64,000 nucleotides of DNA from Candidatus Thiodiazotropha sp. (ex Epidulcina cf. delphinae) (GTDB taxonomy: Bacteria > Pseudomonadota > Gammaproteobacteria > Chromatiales > Chromatiaceae). A program made the position numbers and the translations under genes. The stretch spans positions 103,898 to 167,897 of the forward strand of contig JAHXHS010000005.1 in assembly GCA_025656455.1 (NCBI GenBank), in the 5' to 3' direction. The stretch's first letter is position 1. Every line of letters begins with the position of its first letter. Of the stretch, positions 25,239-32,718 are shown piece by piece. The notes under the pieces are model-generated. The model worked only from the letters and a program-made list of their open reading frames with translations, was not told where the DNA came from and made no database searches.

Positions 25239-26708
25239 ATGACACTGGCAAAAACTCTTGTCGCAAAACTCGTTATCGCTTCTCTTGCGCTGTTTGTCTC
25301 CTCGCCGCTCTGGGCCGCCGACCATGGGTTCTGCGAGGCCTATGCCCGGCAGGCGCTCACGCAGTTCGAGGAGGCCCAGGGCGAGGGTTGTGAGAACCTG
25401 AACTATCCGGTCTGGAGCGTGGATTTCAGGCATCACTACGACTGGTGCCGCAAAGTGCCGCCAAGGGAAGCGGAAAAGGGTGGCGAGCTGCGCGCCGGGG
25501 TGCTCAGACAATGCCGCGGCAGCCAGGGAAGGATTACTGGGACGGCGCCGGCGGCGGACCCGGGAGCGATCATGGGATCCTCGCGCCAACGCGCCTGCCG
25601 GGACTATGCCGACAGCGCCGTTTCCCAGCAGCGACGCAATCTGGCGGGGCGTTGCGGGTTCCAGGGTCCGCAATGGAACGGCAACCCGGAGGACCACTAC
25701 AACTGGTGCCTGCATGGGGAGAACCTGAAACGGACCGAGGCCGAACGGCTTCGACGGGAAGAGGCCCTGGCAAGCTGTGGCGCCGCGCCCCGAGCCCCAT
25801 CTCCCGCCAAGGGGCAGGGGAGCGGCGGGAGGGGCCTCTTGCCCATTCCTCCTCCAGTCCTCGATCCCGGTGTGGGCGACCAACCTCCCCGCGGCAAGCG
25901 TGGCGCGCTGCGCACTACGCCGTTCCGGCCGCTGGATACGGCCAGGGCGCAGGCCATTGCCGCGCCCACTGGCCGACGCGCGATGGTGAATTCGCTGCTG
26001 GCCGACTCGGCAACCCGCGCCGCGATGCAGACCCTGCCCGACCTGCGGGGCGTGAATCCGCAAACGCTGGCGCACCAGACCCTTGGCGGTTCCACTATGG
26101 CCGGTCAGACCCTGCCTGCGGTCGGCGGTGGCAGCGGCAGTACGGCGACAACGGGTTATTCGCCCGCCTCCGGGCCGAGATCGCCCAGGGACTTTGCCTG
26201 GGACAAGGGGATTCATTTTTCCCCCTTCACACCGCCGCCCACCTATTTCAAGAACGGCCGGGACGAGTCCCTGGGCGAGGTGGAGGTCGGAGGCGCCCTG
26301 GTGGCCAACAACACAATGGAACTCATGAACCGGCAGAAGCTGGTCTATCTGGGCTTCTCGGCCCATGCGAGCCTGAATGTCGATCTACCCAGGGAGTCGG
26401 CCACCTATATGTTCTCCATTAAGCTGGCGAACGGTAGCGCCAGACCCGATGCACGGTTGTATCAAGGGGCCAATGCGCCGATCAAGGCATTCATCCGGGG
26501 CAAATATGTTGAAGATCGCTTGACCCTGGCTCCGCTATCGGACGGCAGCGGTTTTGTGGCGATTGTCAAGATTCAGCCACAGCAGATGTATGACGAGTCA
26601 GATTTCACGCTCTTTTCCTTTATGGATCATTATTCCGCCTCGCTTTTCCTGACACTTAAACAATCGCATGGTTTCGCGTTCGGCGGATTTACCATAACCC
26701 GGTTGTAA
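25239..26708 (+). CDS. Secreted protein with two four-cysteine repeats, unknown family (paralog 1)
   Basis: 489 residues starting at the ATG at 25239, five bases after GGAGG; an upstream TTG overlaps that ribosome site. A signal peptide ends near SSPLWAAD. Two repeats follow (about 32-92 and 119-182) with the pattern C-x18-C-x17/18-C-x21/22-C, sharing YA near the first Cys, W and HY-WC before the third, and E..R..L before the last. Then comes a low-complexity P/G/R-rich linker (about 185-330) and a C-terminal beta-rich domain (about 340-489). I do not recognise the family. The even number of cysteines and the export signal suggest disulfide-linked extracytoplasmic modules. The next gene is a paralog 31 bases downstream. 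Confidence 0.75.
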   Translation: MTLAKTLVAKLVIASLALFVSSPLWAADHGFCEAYARQALTQFEEAQGEGCENLNYPVWSVDFRHHYDWCRKVPPREAEKGGELRAGVLRQCRGSQGRITGTAPAADPGAIMGSSRQRACRDYADSAVSQQRRNLAGRCGFQGPQWNGNPEDHYNWCLHGENLKRTEAERLRREEALASCGAAPRAPSPAKGQGSGGRGLLPIPPPVLDPGVGDQPPRGKRGALRTTPFRPLDTARAQAIAAPTGRRAMVNSLLADSATRAAMQTLPDLRGVNPQTLAHQTLGGSTMAGQTLPAVGGGSGSTATTGYSPASGPRSPRDFAWDKGIHFSPFTPPPTYFKNGRDESLGEVEVGGALVANNTMELMNRQKLVYLGFSAHASLNVDLPRESATYMFSIKLANGSARPDARLYQGANAPIKAFIRGKYVEDRLTLAPLSDGSGFVAIVKIQPQQMYDESDFTLFSFMDHYSASLFLTLKQSHGFAFGGFTITRL

Positions 26709-26739
26709 GCTAAGCCAAGATGATCCTCGGGAGTACCCT

Positions 26740-28608
26740 ATGAGACCAGCAACCGCGCGCAGCGCAAGCTATTCGCTTTCTTTCGTTGCCGCTTTGATGT
26801 GGAGCATCTCGTGGCAAGCCAGGGGGGCCGATCATGCCTTCTGCGAGGTCTATGCCCGGCATGCGCTGGAGCAGTTCGAGGTCGCCCGGGGCGAGGGGTG
26901 CGAGAATCTGAACTATCCGGTCTGGAGCATGGATTTCAGGCATCACTACGACTGGTGCCGCACCGTCTCCCGGGCGCAGGCGGAAAAGGGCGGCGAACAA
27001 CGCGTCGACGTGCTCAGGCAGTGCCTCGGCCGTGCCGGTGTGGGGAGGGTCACCGGGACCGCGCCGGCAGTGAATGCGGGACGGCTGATGGAAACGTCGC
27101 TGCAACGCGCCTGCCGGGAGTATGCCGATGGCGCCGTTTCCCAGCAACGGATGAATCTCCAGTCGGGTTGCGGGTTTTCCGGTCCCCAGTGGAATGGAGA
27201 AAGCCGGGATCACTACAATTGGTGCCTGCACGGGGAAAACCTGAAATTCACCCAAGGCGAACATGACAGAAGGCAGGCGGCGCTGGCGCAGTGCCACGCC
27301 ACAAAGGACCCGGCGCGGATGAAGGGAAGCGATGCTGTTCTGGACCGCACACAATACATTCAACTCGACCAAGCGTTTATCCATGCGGTTGATCGGGCCG
27401 CGGCGGGGTTGGATAAAAAACTCCGCGACATACAGGATGAAGCGTGGAGACGCGCCCGTGATCGGACGCTGAATCGATTCCGCAATGAAGTCAAGGCAGC
27501 CTCCTACGGGGATAAGGGGAAGAGACTCGGCCTTCCGGGCCGAGCGGATACGATTAGCCAGTCACCGGACATTATCGGCGAAATCGACAAACGGACGGGT
27601 CAGGTCAACCGCGGCGCCGGGCGCTCCAAGGCGCCGCAGGAGTGCGACGGGGTCCGCTACGACGGCCCACCGCGCATCACCCATGTCCTCTCGTCCACGA
27701 AGGCAGACAACTATTTCGTCACCCCCGGCGACAAGCTCATCATCTTTGGCGATAACTTCTACGCCGCGCCGGGGCGGGTGGAGATACAGTTGCCGCAAGG
27801 GGGTGGGTTTCTGGACATCCCCCTGCGTCCTGGAAACATGGCGAATTGGAACAGAAGCTGGACCGATCAGGTCATCGTAGCGGATGTGCCAAAATTGAAA
27901 GGCCTGTTCGAGCCGTATCACGCCCGCATCGGCATCATGATCACCCATCCTTGCAGCGGACAGGCGTTTGCCTATCACGACATCAAGCTGACGCCGCGCA
28001 TGGTGTTGAGGCAGATATCGGGAAGCACGTTTCTGGAGCTGGCGAAAGGCGAGGATGAGGACAAGGCGATCGACACTAAGCTGGAGCATAAGCACTTCGT
28101 GAAGGTCTCCCACTATCCGGGGTGCGGGGTAAAGATACCGGTGATCGGCGCCATGAGCGGCTCCGGCGAAGAGGGAGACGACTACTTCTTCAATCGGCTG
28201 AAGCTGCCGTCCCAGTTCAAGATCCAGAAGGCCTATCTGGTCCCCAAATTGCCGGACAAGGACTGGGGCGGACTGATCGGCAGGATTTCAGCCGATGTGG
28301 CTAACGTGGCGAGCGACATCCTGTCAGGCAATGCCGTGGGCGCCATCCTATCATTGGGGGGACAGGCTGTCGAAGCCGTGGTCAAGCTGTTCGATCCCTC
28401 GGTGGGAAAATACGGCGTATGGGTGATGGAGCATCCACCAAACTGGCCCCACTACCGTGCGCACTGGAACAATACCTGTTACACCAAGTCGCCCCGGTTC
28501 AGTCAGGCATTGGAGTACGTGGGGAGCTTTCTGGTGATGGGTCCAGAGGGGCTCGATCCGATTCCCGGATGGACAAACCGACAAGTCGCCGTCGAGATCT
28601 CCAAGTGA
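26740..28608 (+). CDS. Secreted protein with two four-cysteine repeats plus IPT/TIG-like domain (paralog 2)
   Basis: 622 residues with a signal peptide (to about ISWQARGAD) and the same two cysteine repeats as the preceding protein, close to identical in the first one (GEGCENLNYPVWS-DFRHHYDWCR). After a helical segment (about 205-290) comes a stretch like an IPT/TIG immunoglobulin-type fold (RITHVLSS, VTPGDKLIIFGDNFY, about 310-420), then a C-terminal region with further scattered cysteines and a glycine-rich hydrophobic segment near 505-545 that might insert in a membrane. ATG has GGGAG six bases upstream. Function unknown; tandem with paralog 1 and followed by a lipoprotein hydrolase, so all three may act at the cell surface. 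Confidence 0.75.
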   Translation: MRPATARSASYSLSFVAALMWSISWQARGADHAFCEVYARHALEQFEVARGEGCENLNYPVWSMDFRHHYDWCRTVSRAQAEKGGEQRVDVLRQCLGRAGVGRVTGTAPAVNAGRLMETSLQRACREYADGAVSQQRMNLQSGCGFSGPQWNGESRDHYNWCLHGENLKFTQGEHDRRQAALAQCHATKDPARMKGSDAVLDRTQYIQLDQAFIHAVDRAAAGLDKKLRDIQDEAWRRARDRTLNRFRNEVKAASYGDKGKRLGLPGRADTISQSPDIIGEIDKRTGQVNRGAGRSKAPQECDGVRYDGPPRITHVLSSTKADNYFVTPGDKLIIFGDNFYAAPGRVEIQLPQGGGFLDIPLRPGNMANWNRSWTDQVIVADVPKLKGLFEPYHARIGIMITHPCSGQAFAYHDIKLTPRMVLRQISGSTFLELAKGEDEDKAIDTKLEHKHFVKVSHYPGCGVKIPVIGAMSGSGEEGDDYFFNRLKLPSQFKIQKAYLVPKLPDKDWGGLIGRISADVANVASDILSGNAVGAILSLGGQAVEAVVKLFDPSVGKYGVWVMEHPPNWPHYRAHWNNTCYTKSPRFSQALEYVGSFLVMGPEGLDPIPGWTNRQVAVEISK

Positions 28609-28677
28609 GAGTTGCCGGTGATTCAGGGGTGCTTTTTTACCCGCGAATATCGCAAAAAAGGAAATTAACGAGGATCG

Positions 28678-29979
28678 ATGACAATGCCGATTAGAATGCC
28701 ACTGATGATACCGATTTGTGTCTGCCTGTCATTAATAATCGCTTCCTGCGGCGGCGGAGGTGGTGGTGATAACGATCAACCCCCTGGTGACACAACACCC
28801 ACGGGCAGCGTGGATAAATGGGGGCTTTGGTCAAACGGCGTCCGGCTCAGAGGCGCCAATATCTATCAGCGTCGAGTCAATATCGAGCTGGACGGCAGCG
28901 AATTCATGGGACCGGGGCCGATCGGACCTCCCTATACCCAGCAGGACATGGATAACCTCGCCGCGCTTGGCGCCAACTATGTCAACATTTCACATCCCGG
29001 CATTTATACGACTTCATCCCCCTATGCCGTGGATGCCGACAGCCAAAGCAACCTTGATAAGCTGATTGCAATGGCTACAGAGGCTGACATGTTTGTGGTA
29101 ATCAGTTTCCGCACAGGGCCGGGAAGGAGTGAATGGGCCATATTTCCAGGCGAGGACTGGTATCCTCAGGAGCTGTTCATCGATGACATCTGGACGAGCA
29201 CAGCGGCCCAGGACGCGTGGGCGGGGATGTGGGCCTACACGGCATCCAGATACAGGGATAATCCTGTGGTCGTGGGCTACGACCTGATGGTCGAACCGAA
29301 TTCATCGGTGAGCTCGCTGGGACAGACCAGCTTTGACCCTGACGAATTCTATCCCCAATACGCCAACACGACCTATGACTGGAACCCCTTGGCCGCGTCA
29401 ATTACCTCAGCAATCAGGGGCGTCGATGCCGATACGCCGATCCTGATGGGTGGCGCAGGCTACAGCTCTGTCGCATGGTTGCCTTTCATCGTGGCAACAG
29501 GCGATTCAAAGACCGTCTATACGATCCACCAGTATGAGCCCCAGGACTCATACACCCATCAAGAGGCCAATGGAACGGTTACCTATCCTGGCTCGCTGGA
29601 TCTCGATTACGATAATCAGCCAGACACCTTCGACAGCTCATTCTTCACCGGTCTGATGCAAAACATCGATGCCTTTATTGCCGGCAATGGCGCGCCTATG
29701 GCGGTAAACGAGTTCGGTGTTCACCGTTGGGTATCGGGTGGCGACCAATACATGGATGATCAGATGAGCCTGTTCGAGACGCGTGGCATGAACCATGCGC
29801 TGTGGTGGTGGGGACCTTCATTAGAGGCATTTAACACCGAGGAGAATGCCTTTACATTCATCTTTGGTCCTGACCCAAGCAATACCACCGTGGTGGGGAC
29901 TAGCGGCTTGATCGAGGTTATCAGGAAGTATTGGGCCATCAATACCCATAGGCCTTCGAACTATATCGGCGCGCAATAA
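28678..29979 (+). CDS. Lipoprotein glycoside hydrolase, GH5/clan A type
   Basis: 433 residues. The N-terminus has a lipobox (LIIASC at about 22) followed by a glycine run, so it should be an exported lipoprotein. The rest is a TIM-barrel of the cellulase (GH5) type: LRGANIYQRRV near the start, the acid/base region VVGYDLMVEPNSS with E206, YTIHQYEP with the active-site His and Tyr, and the nucleophile region MAVNEFGVHRW with E345. The residue before the acid/base glutamate is Val instead of the near-invariant Asn of NEP, which could alter or reduce activity. Substrate probably a beta-glucan but not readable. Start ATG at 28678 has GAGG upstream. Confidence 0.78.
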   Translation: MTMPIRMPLMIPICVCLSLIIASCGGGGGGDNDQPPGDTTPTGSVDKWGLWSNGVRLRGANIYQRRVNIELDGSEFMGPGPIGPPYTQQDMDNLAALGANYVNISHPGIYTTSSPYAVDADSQSNLDKLIAMATEADMFVVISFRTGPGRSEWAIFPGEDWYPQELFIDDIWTSTAAQDAWAGMWAYTASRYRDNPVVVGYDLMVEPNSSVSSLGQTSFDPDEFYPQYANTTYDWNPLAASITSAIRGVDADTPILMGGAGYSSVAWLPFIVATGDSKTVYTIHQYEPQDSYTHQEANGTVTYPGSLDLDYDNQPDTFDSSFFTGLMQNIDAFIAGNGAPMAVNEFGVHRWVSGGDQYMDDQMSLFETRGMNHALWWWGPSLEAFNTEENAFTFIFGPDPSNTTVVGTSGLIEVIRKYWAINTHRPSNYIGAQ

Positions 29980-30251
29980 GGTTAACCTCACCCGTTTCCA
30001 TGGTGTGTTTGCCCCCAACCGCAAGTAGCGAGCCCTGGCGATCCCGGCAAAGCGAGGTAAGGGCAATAAGGCCAAGGGTTCGGAGGATCCACAAACCCCT
30101 GCCGAATGGCGGGCATCGATGAGACAAGTTCCGTCTCTTGGTCAACTGTTACCGTGGAGTAGGCGTTGACAATGCGCAGAGGCGGCGAACAACCCACGTT
30201 CGCCACCTCTTCCAGGACCAAAAAGGTTCTCGCACTCAAAACCAACTCACC
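29980..30251. other. Convergent intergenic region
   Basis: 272 bases between the hydrolase and the small-protein gene that run toward each other. A 12-base-pair hairpin at 30179-30209 (GAGGTGGCGAAC arm on the minus strand) follows the small-protein stop by 42 bases and lacks a T-run. Otherwise nothing recognisable; frames here have no support. Confidence 0.5.
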
Positions 30252-30581
30252 TCAACCGTTCCACGCACTCGAGGTGATGGCATAATTCATAACAGGCGCT
30301 CTGGTTTCAACCACATGGACCGACGCGGACAAATCCGGAGCGAAAGTGGTGGTGGCGGAATCGGCCGCTAAGGGCTTGAAATCCTTATCCGACACCATGC
30401 GCGTAACCACGGGCTCGAAAGCAACAAGCTGATCATCTTCTGGCTTAAAACCATGCGCCGCCATAACATCGGCCACCGCCTTGGCGAGATCCCGTGAAAG
30501 TTTATCATTACCTAATATTTCCGCGCGCAATTCGCTTGTCGCCTTACTGTCAAGAATGGACTTGATGTTTGATACAGACAT
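30252..30581 (-). CDS. Small cysteine-free protein, candidate RiPP precursor
   Basis: 109 residues from the ATG at 30581, which has GAGG eight bases upstream; a longer frame starting at 30716 would overlap the preceding gene and has no ribosome site. Residues 1-50 are a charged helical stretch (SELRAEILGNDKLSRDLAK, then AVADVMAAHGFKP), the kind of segment seen in leader peptides of the nitrile-hydratase-like class, though similarity is loose. The C-terminal part (about 68-109) is rich in T, S, A and V and ends VMNYAITSSAWNG. It has no Cys. It is the last gene behind two radical SAM genes, 62 bases after the second. I infer a modified-peptide precursor; it could instead be a small accessory protein. 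Confidence 0.6.
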   Translation of the reverse strand: MSVSNIKSILDSKATSELRAEILGNDKLSRDLAKAVADVMAAHGFKPEDDQLVAFEPVVTRMVSDKDFKPLAADSATTTFAPDLSASVHVVETRAPVMNYAITSSAWNG

Positions 30582-30643
30582 TTTTTGTTCCTCATGTTTA
30601 TGCTGAAAGTCCGTCTCCTTTGGAGACGATCCTGCTTCCATGA

Positions 30644-32713
30644 TTAGGAAATGCCCGCTACGGCACTCCCATTCCCTGGAATTTGAGACATCGCCGGAGC
30701 TGTTGAGATGAGCCATCCCCGCTCCCGCGCCATCTTAAATACCTCACCGCAAGCCTGTTCCACTTCGGAAATGCCATACCCGGTAAACATCTTGGCCACA
30801 GCCGCAACAACCGCCAGCTCATCCGTTCTAGCACAATCCCTGCGATAGCTAAGTTTTTCCAGAACAACCCCCACCAAAGGCGGCACTGAAAGCACATTGA
30901 TTGAATCAATGTTTAGCGGCTCAAAAACATACCAATACGCCGGCGTGGAAGTTGGGTCCGCAAATGTTTTTTTCTCGGCCAAGGCATGTTTCAACCTATC
31001 CACATCCACCCGCGAGGAAAGAACGGAAATCTTAAGCGGAAAAGGCGCTTGCAAATCCGCTTGGAGCGGCTTATCGACAGCGACACACCCGATAGCGTTC
31101 TCATAACGGCAAGTCTCCTCAACCATCACTTTAGCCTTGGTGTCCAAGGTTGCGATCAATGTATCGCAAGCCTGCGTAAATCCTTGGCGCGCATGTAGCG
31201 TCGGCAAGGCGGCTATGGATAAGTTCTCAGGCGCAAAATCGATATCCATAACATAACGCCACGCCTGAAACTGATTAAGGGCCGACACGCCGTAACGCGA
31301 CAAAAGGGCGCATGTCAGTGGAAACTCGGACGTAACGGCATAGACAAAACTGTCAATGCCCATCAACAGGCTTCTAGGATAATAGCGAGGTGGCACATAA
31401 CGGAAATTTGAAAACAGTCGCGGATAAGCGCGGATACGCGCCAAATCAGGCGCTGCGATCATCTCACCGGCCTGATCGGAATAGTATCCGTCAACCTCGA
31501 GTTGATTTTCGTAACGTTGAAAGAGTTCTGTACCGACATAAGGCGCCAGCACATGCATCTGTGTGGCCACGCCGCCCTGCCAACGGCCATTCGCCTCCAC
31601 AATTATTTCCAAGGTCAACCCCAAATCAGCCAATGTCTCTTGGGGAAAACCGGCCATAAATGATAATGTCACATCCATACCGAGAGCTTTAGCGGCATCA
31701 ACACAGGGAAAAACCCTATCCAGATTCAAACGCTTACCCATTGCTTTCTGCACACGCTCGGAACCCGATTCCACACCGATATAAATGCTCTTGCAACCAG
31801 CGCGGCACATCGTTGAAAGCAGATCGGGGGTCACGCAATCGGCGCGCACGGAGCAAGTCCACTGCCGCGTTTGCGCGGCTTCCGCAAGCACGATACAAGC
31901 GGCGCTAAGCGCCCGTTTATCGACAGAGATCATGTCATGGATAAAACGCACAACAGGCGTCTTACCGAACAGTTCCCCGAGCCGCTCCATCTCCTCCAAC
32001 ATGCGTACGCCGCTTTTGAGTCTGTAACGCCGTTGCCAAAAAAGCGCCGTCGAACAGAAATCACACTTAAACGGACAACCCCGACCCGCCTCCATCGATA
32101 CAAAACGCACATCCTTGAGCTGCGCCGCGTAATGATGAAACGCGGGGATCGGCAAGCTATCCAAATCTTCTATCAGCGGCAGGGTTTTCACGGGCAGCGC
32201 CACCGTTCCATCAGTATCGCGCCAAGCGAGATTCGGCACTTCCGCAAACGGTCGCTCTCCCGCCATGGCCTCGATGAGTGTGACCAAAGCGCCCTCCGCC
32301 TCACCCATAAGAATGCCGTTGATTTCAGGCACGGCCTCCAACGTTTCCCTAGCCACGGCGCTGGCTTGAGGACCGCCAAGTATTACCGGAAGGCCAAAAC
32401 GCCGCCCTACCTCCTCGGATAAAGCCAGCGTATGATGATAGGAGTCGCACAAACTGGTGAATCCGACCCAGTCAGGCGCCGCCTCGTCGATTCTCTCCAA
32501 AACACGCTCACGCACTTCATCGGCGTTTTCAATGTGCTCTTCCCAGGCGATAAGATTGGGATCGACTATGGTGACGGCAACGCCCCGCGCCTCAAGAACC
32601 GCCGCCACCGATAAAAGACCCAACGGCATGTGAAACTCGGACAAAAAACGCTCCCGGTTAGCGCCGGCGAGCGCGCTTGCAAAACTTAATGTTCCCACCA
32701 AAACGGTTTGCAT
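30644..32713 (-). CDS. B12-binding-type radical SAM protein 2, with C-terminal RRE-like region
   Basis: 689 residues from the ATG at 32713. The N-terminal Rossmann domain (about 1-150, ending VILGGPQASAVARETL and GILMGEAEGALVTLI) is the cobalamin-binding type, but a clear DxHxxG cobalamin ligand motif is not seen. The radical SAM core follows with C213, C217 and C220 in GCPFKCDFCS, and the typical YIGVESGSERVQKAMGK segment. Residues about 600-685 (INVLSVPPLVGVVLEKL through VFKMARERGWL) resemble a PqqD/RRE fold. The start is 5 bases after the first radical SAM gene, with a GAGG 15 bases upstream. Likely modifies the small protein encoded just downstream, for example by C-methylation or ring formation; the reaction is not predictable. 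Confidence 0.82.
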   Translation of the reverse strand: MQTVLVGTLSFASALAGANRERFLSEFHMPLGLLSVAAVLEARGVAVTIVDPNLIAWEEHIENADEVRERVLERIDEAAPDWVGFTSLCDSYHHTLALSEEVGRRFGLPVILGGPQASAVARETLEAVPEINGILMGEAEGALVTLIEAMAGERPFAEVPNLAWRDTDGTVALPVKTLPLIEDLDSLPIPAFHHYAAQLKDVRFVSMEAGRGCPFKCDFCSTALFWQRRYRLKSGVRMLEEMERLGELFGKTPVVRFIHDMISVDKRALSAACIVLAEAAQTRQWTCSVRADCVTPDLLSTMCRAGCKSIYIGVESGSERVQKAMGKRLNLDRVFPCVDAAKALGMDVTLSFMAGFPQETLADLGLTLEIIVEANGRWQGGVATQMHVLAPYVGTELFQRYENQLEVDGYYSDQAGEMIAAPDLARIRAYPRLFSNFRYVPPRYYPRSLLMGIDSFVYAVTSEFPLTCALLSRYGVSALNQFQAWRYVMDIDFAPENLSIAALPTLHARQGFTQACDTLIATLDTKAKVMVEETCRYENAIGCVAVDKPLQADLQAPFPLKISVLSSRVDVDRLKHALAEKKTFADPTSTPAYWYVFEPLNIDSINVLSVPPLVGVVLEKLSYRRDCARTDELAVVAAVAKMFTGYGISEVEQACGEVFKMARERGWLISTAPAMSQIPGNGSAVAGIS

Positions 32714-32718
32714 ATCGG

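Noticed and set aside
29980..30251. Insertion-sequence remnant between the hydrolase and the small protein
   Set aside because: The minus-strand frame looked suggestive but no transposase motif or terminal repeats could be shown.
30582..30716. Longer N-terminus (154 residues) for the small protein after the radical SAM genes
   Set aside because: The extension overlaps the preceding gene and has no ribosome site, while the ATG at 30581 has GAGG at good distance.
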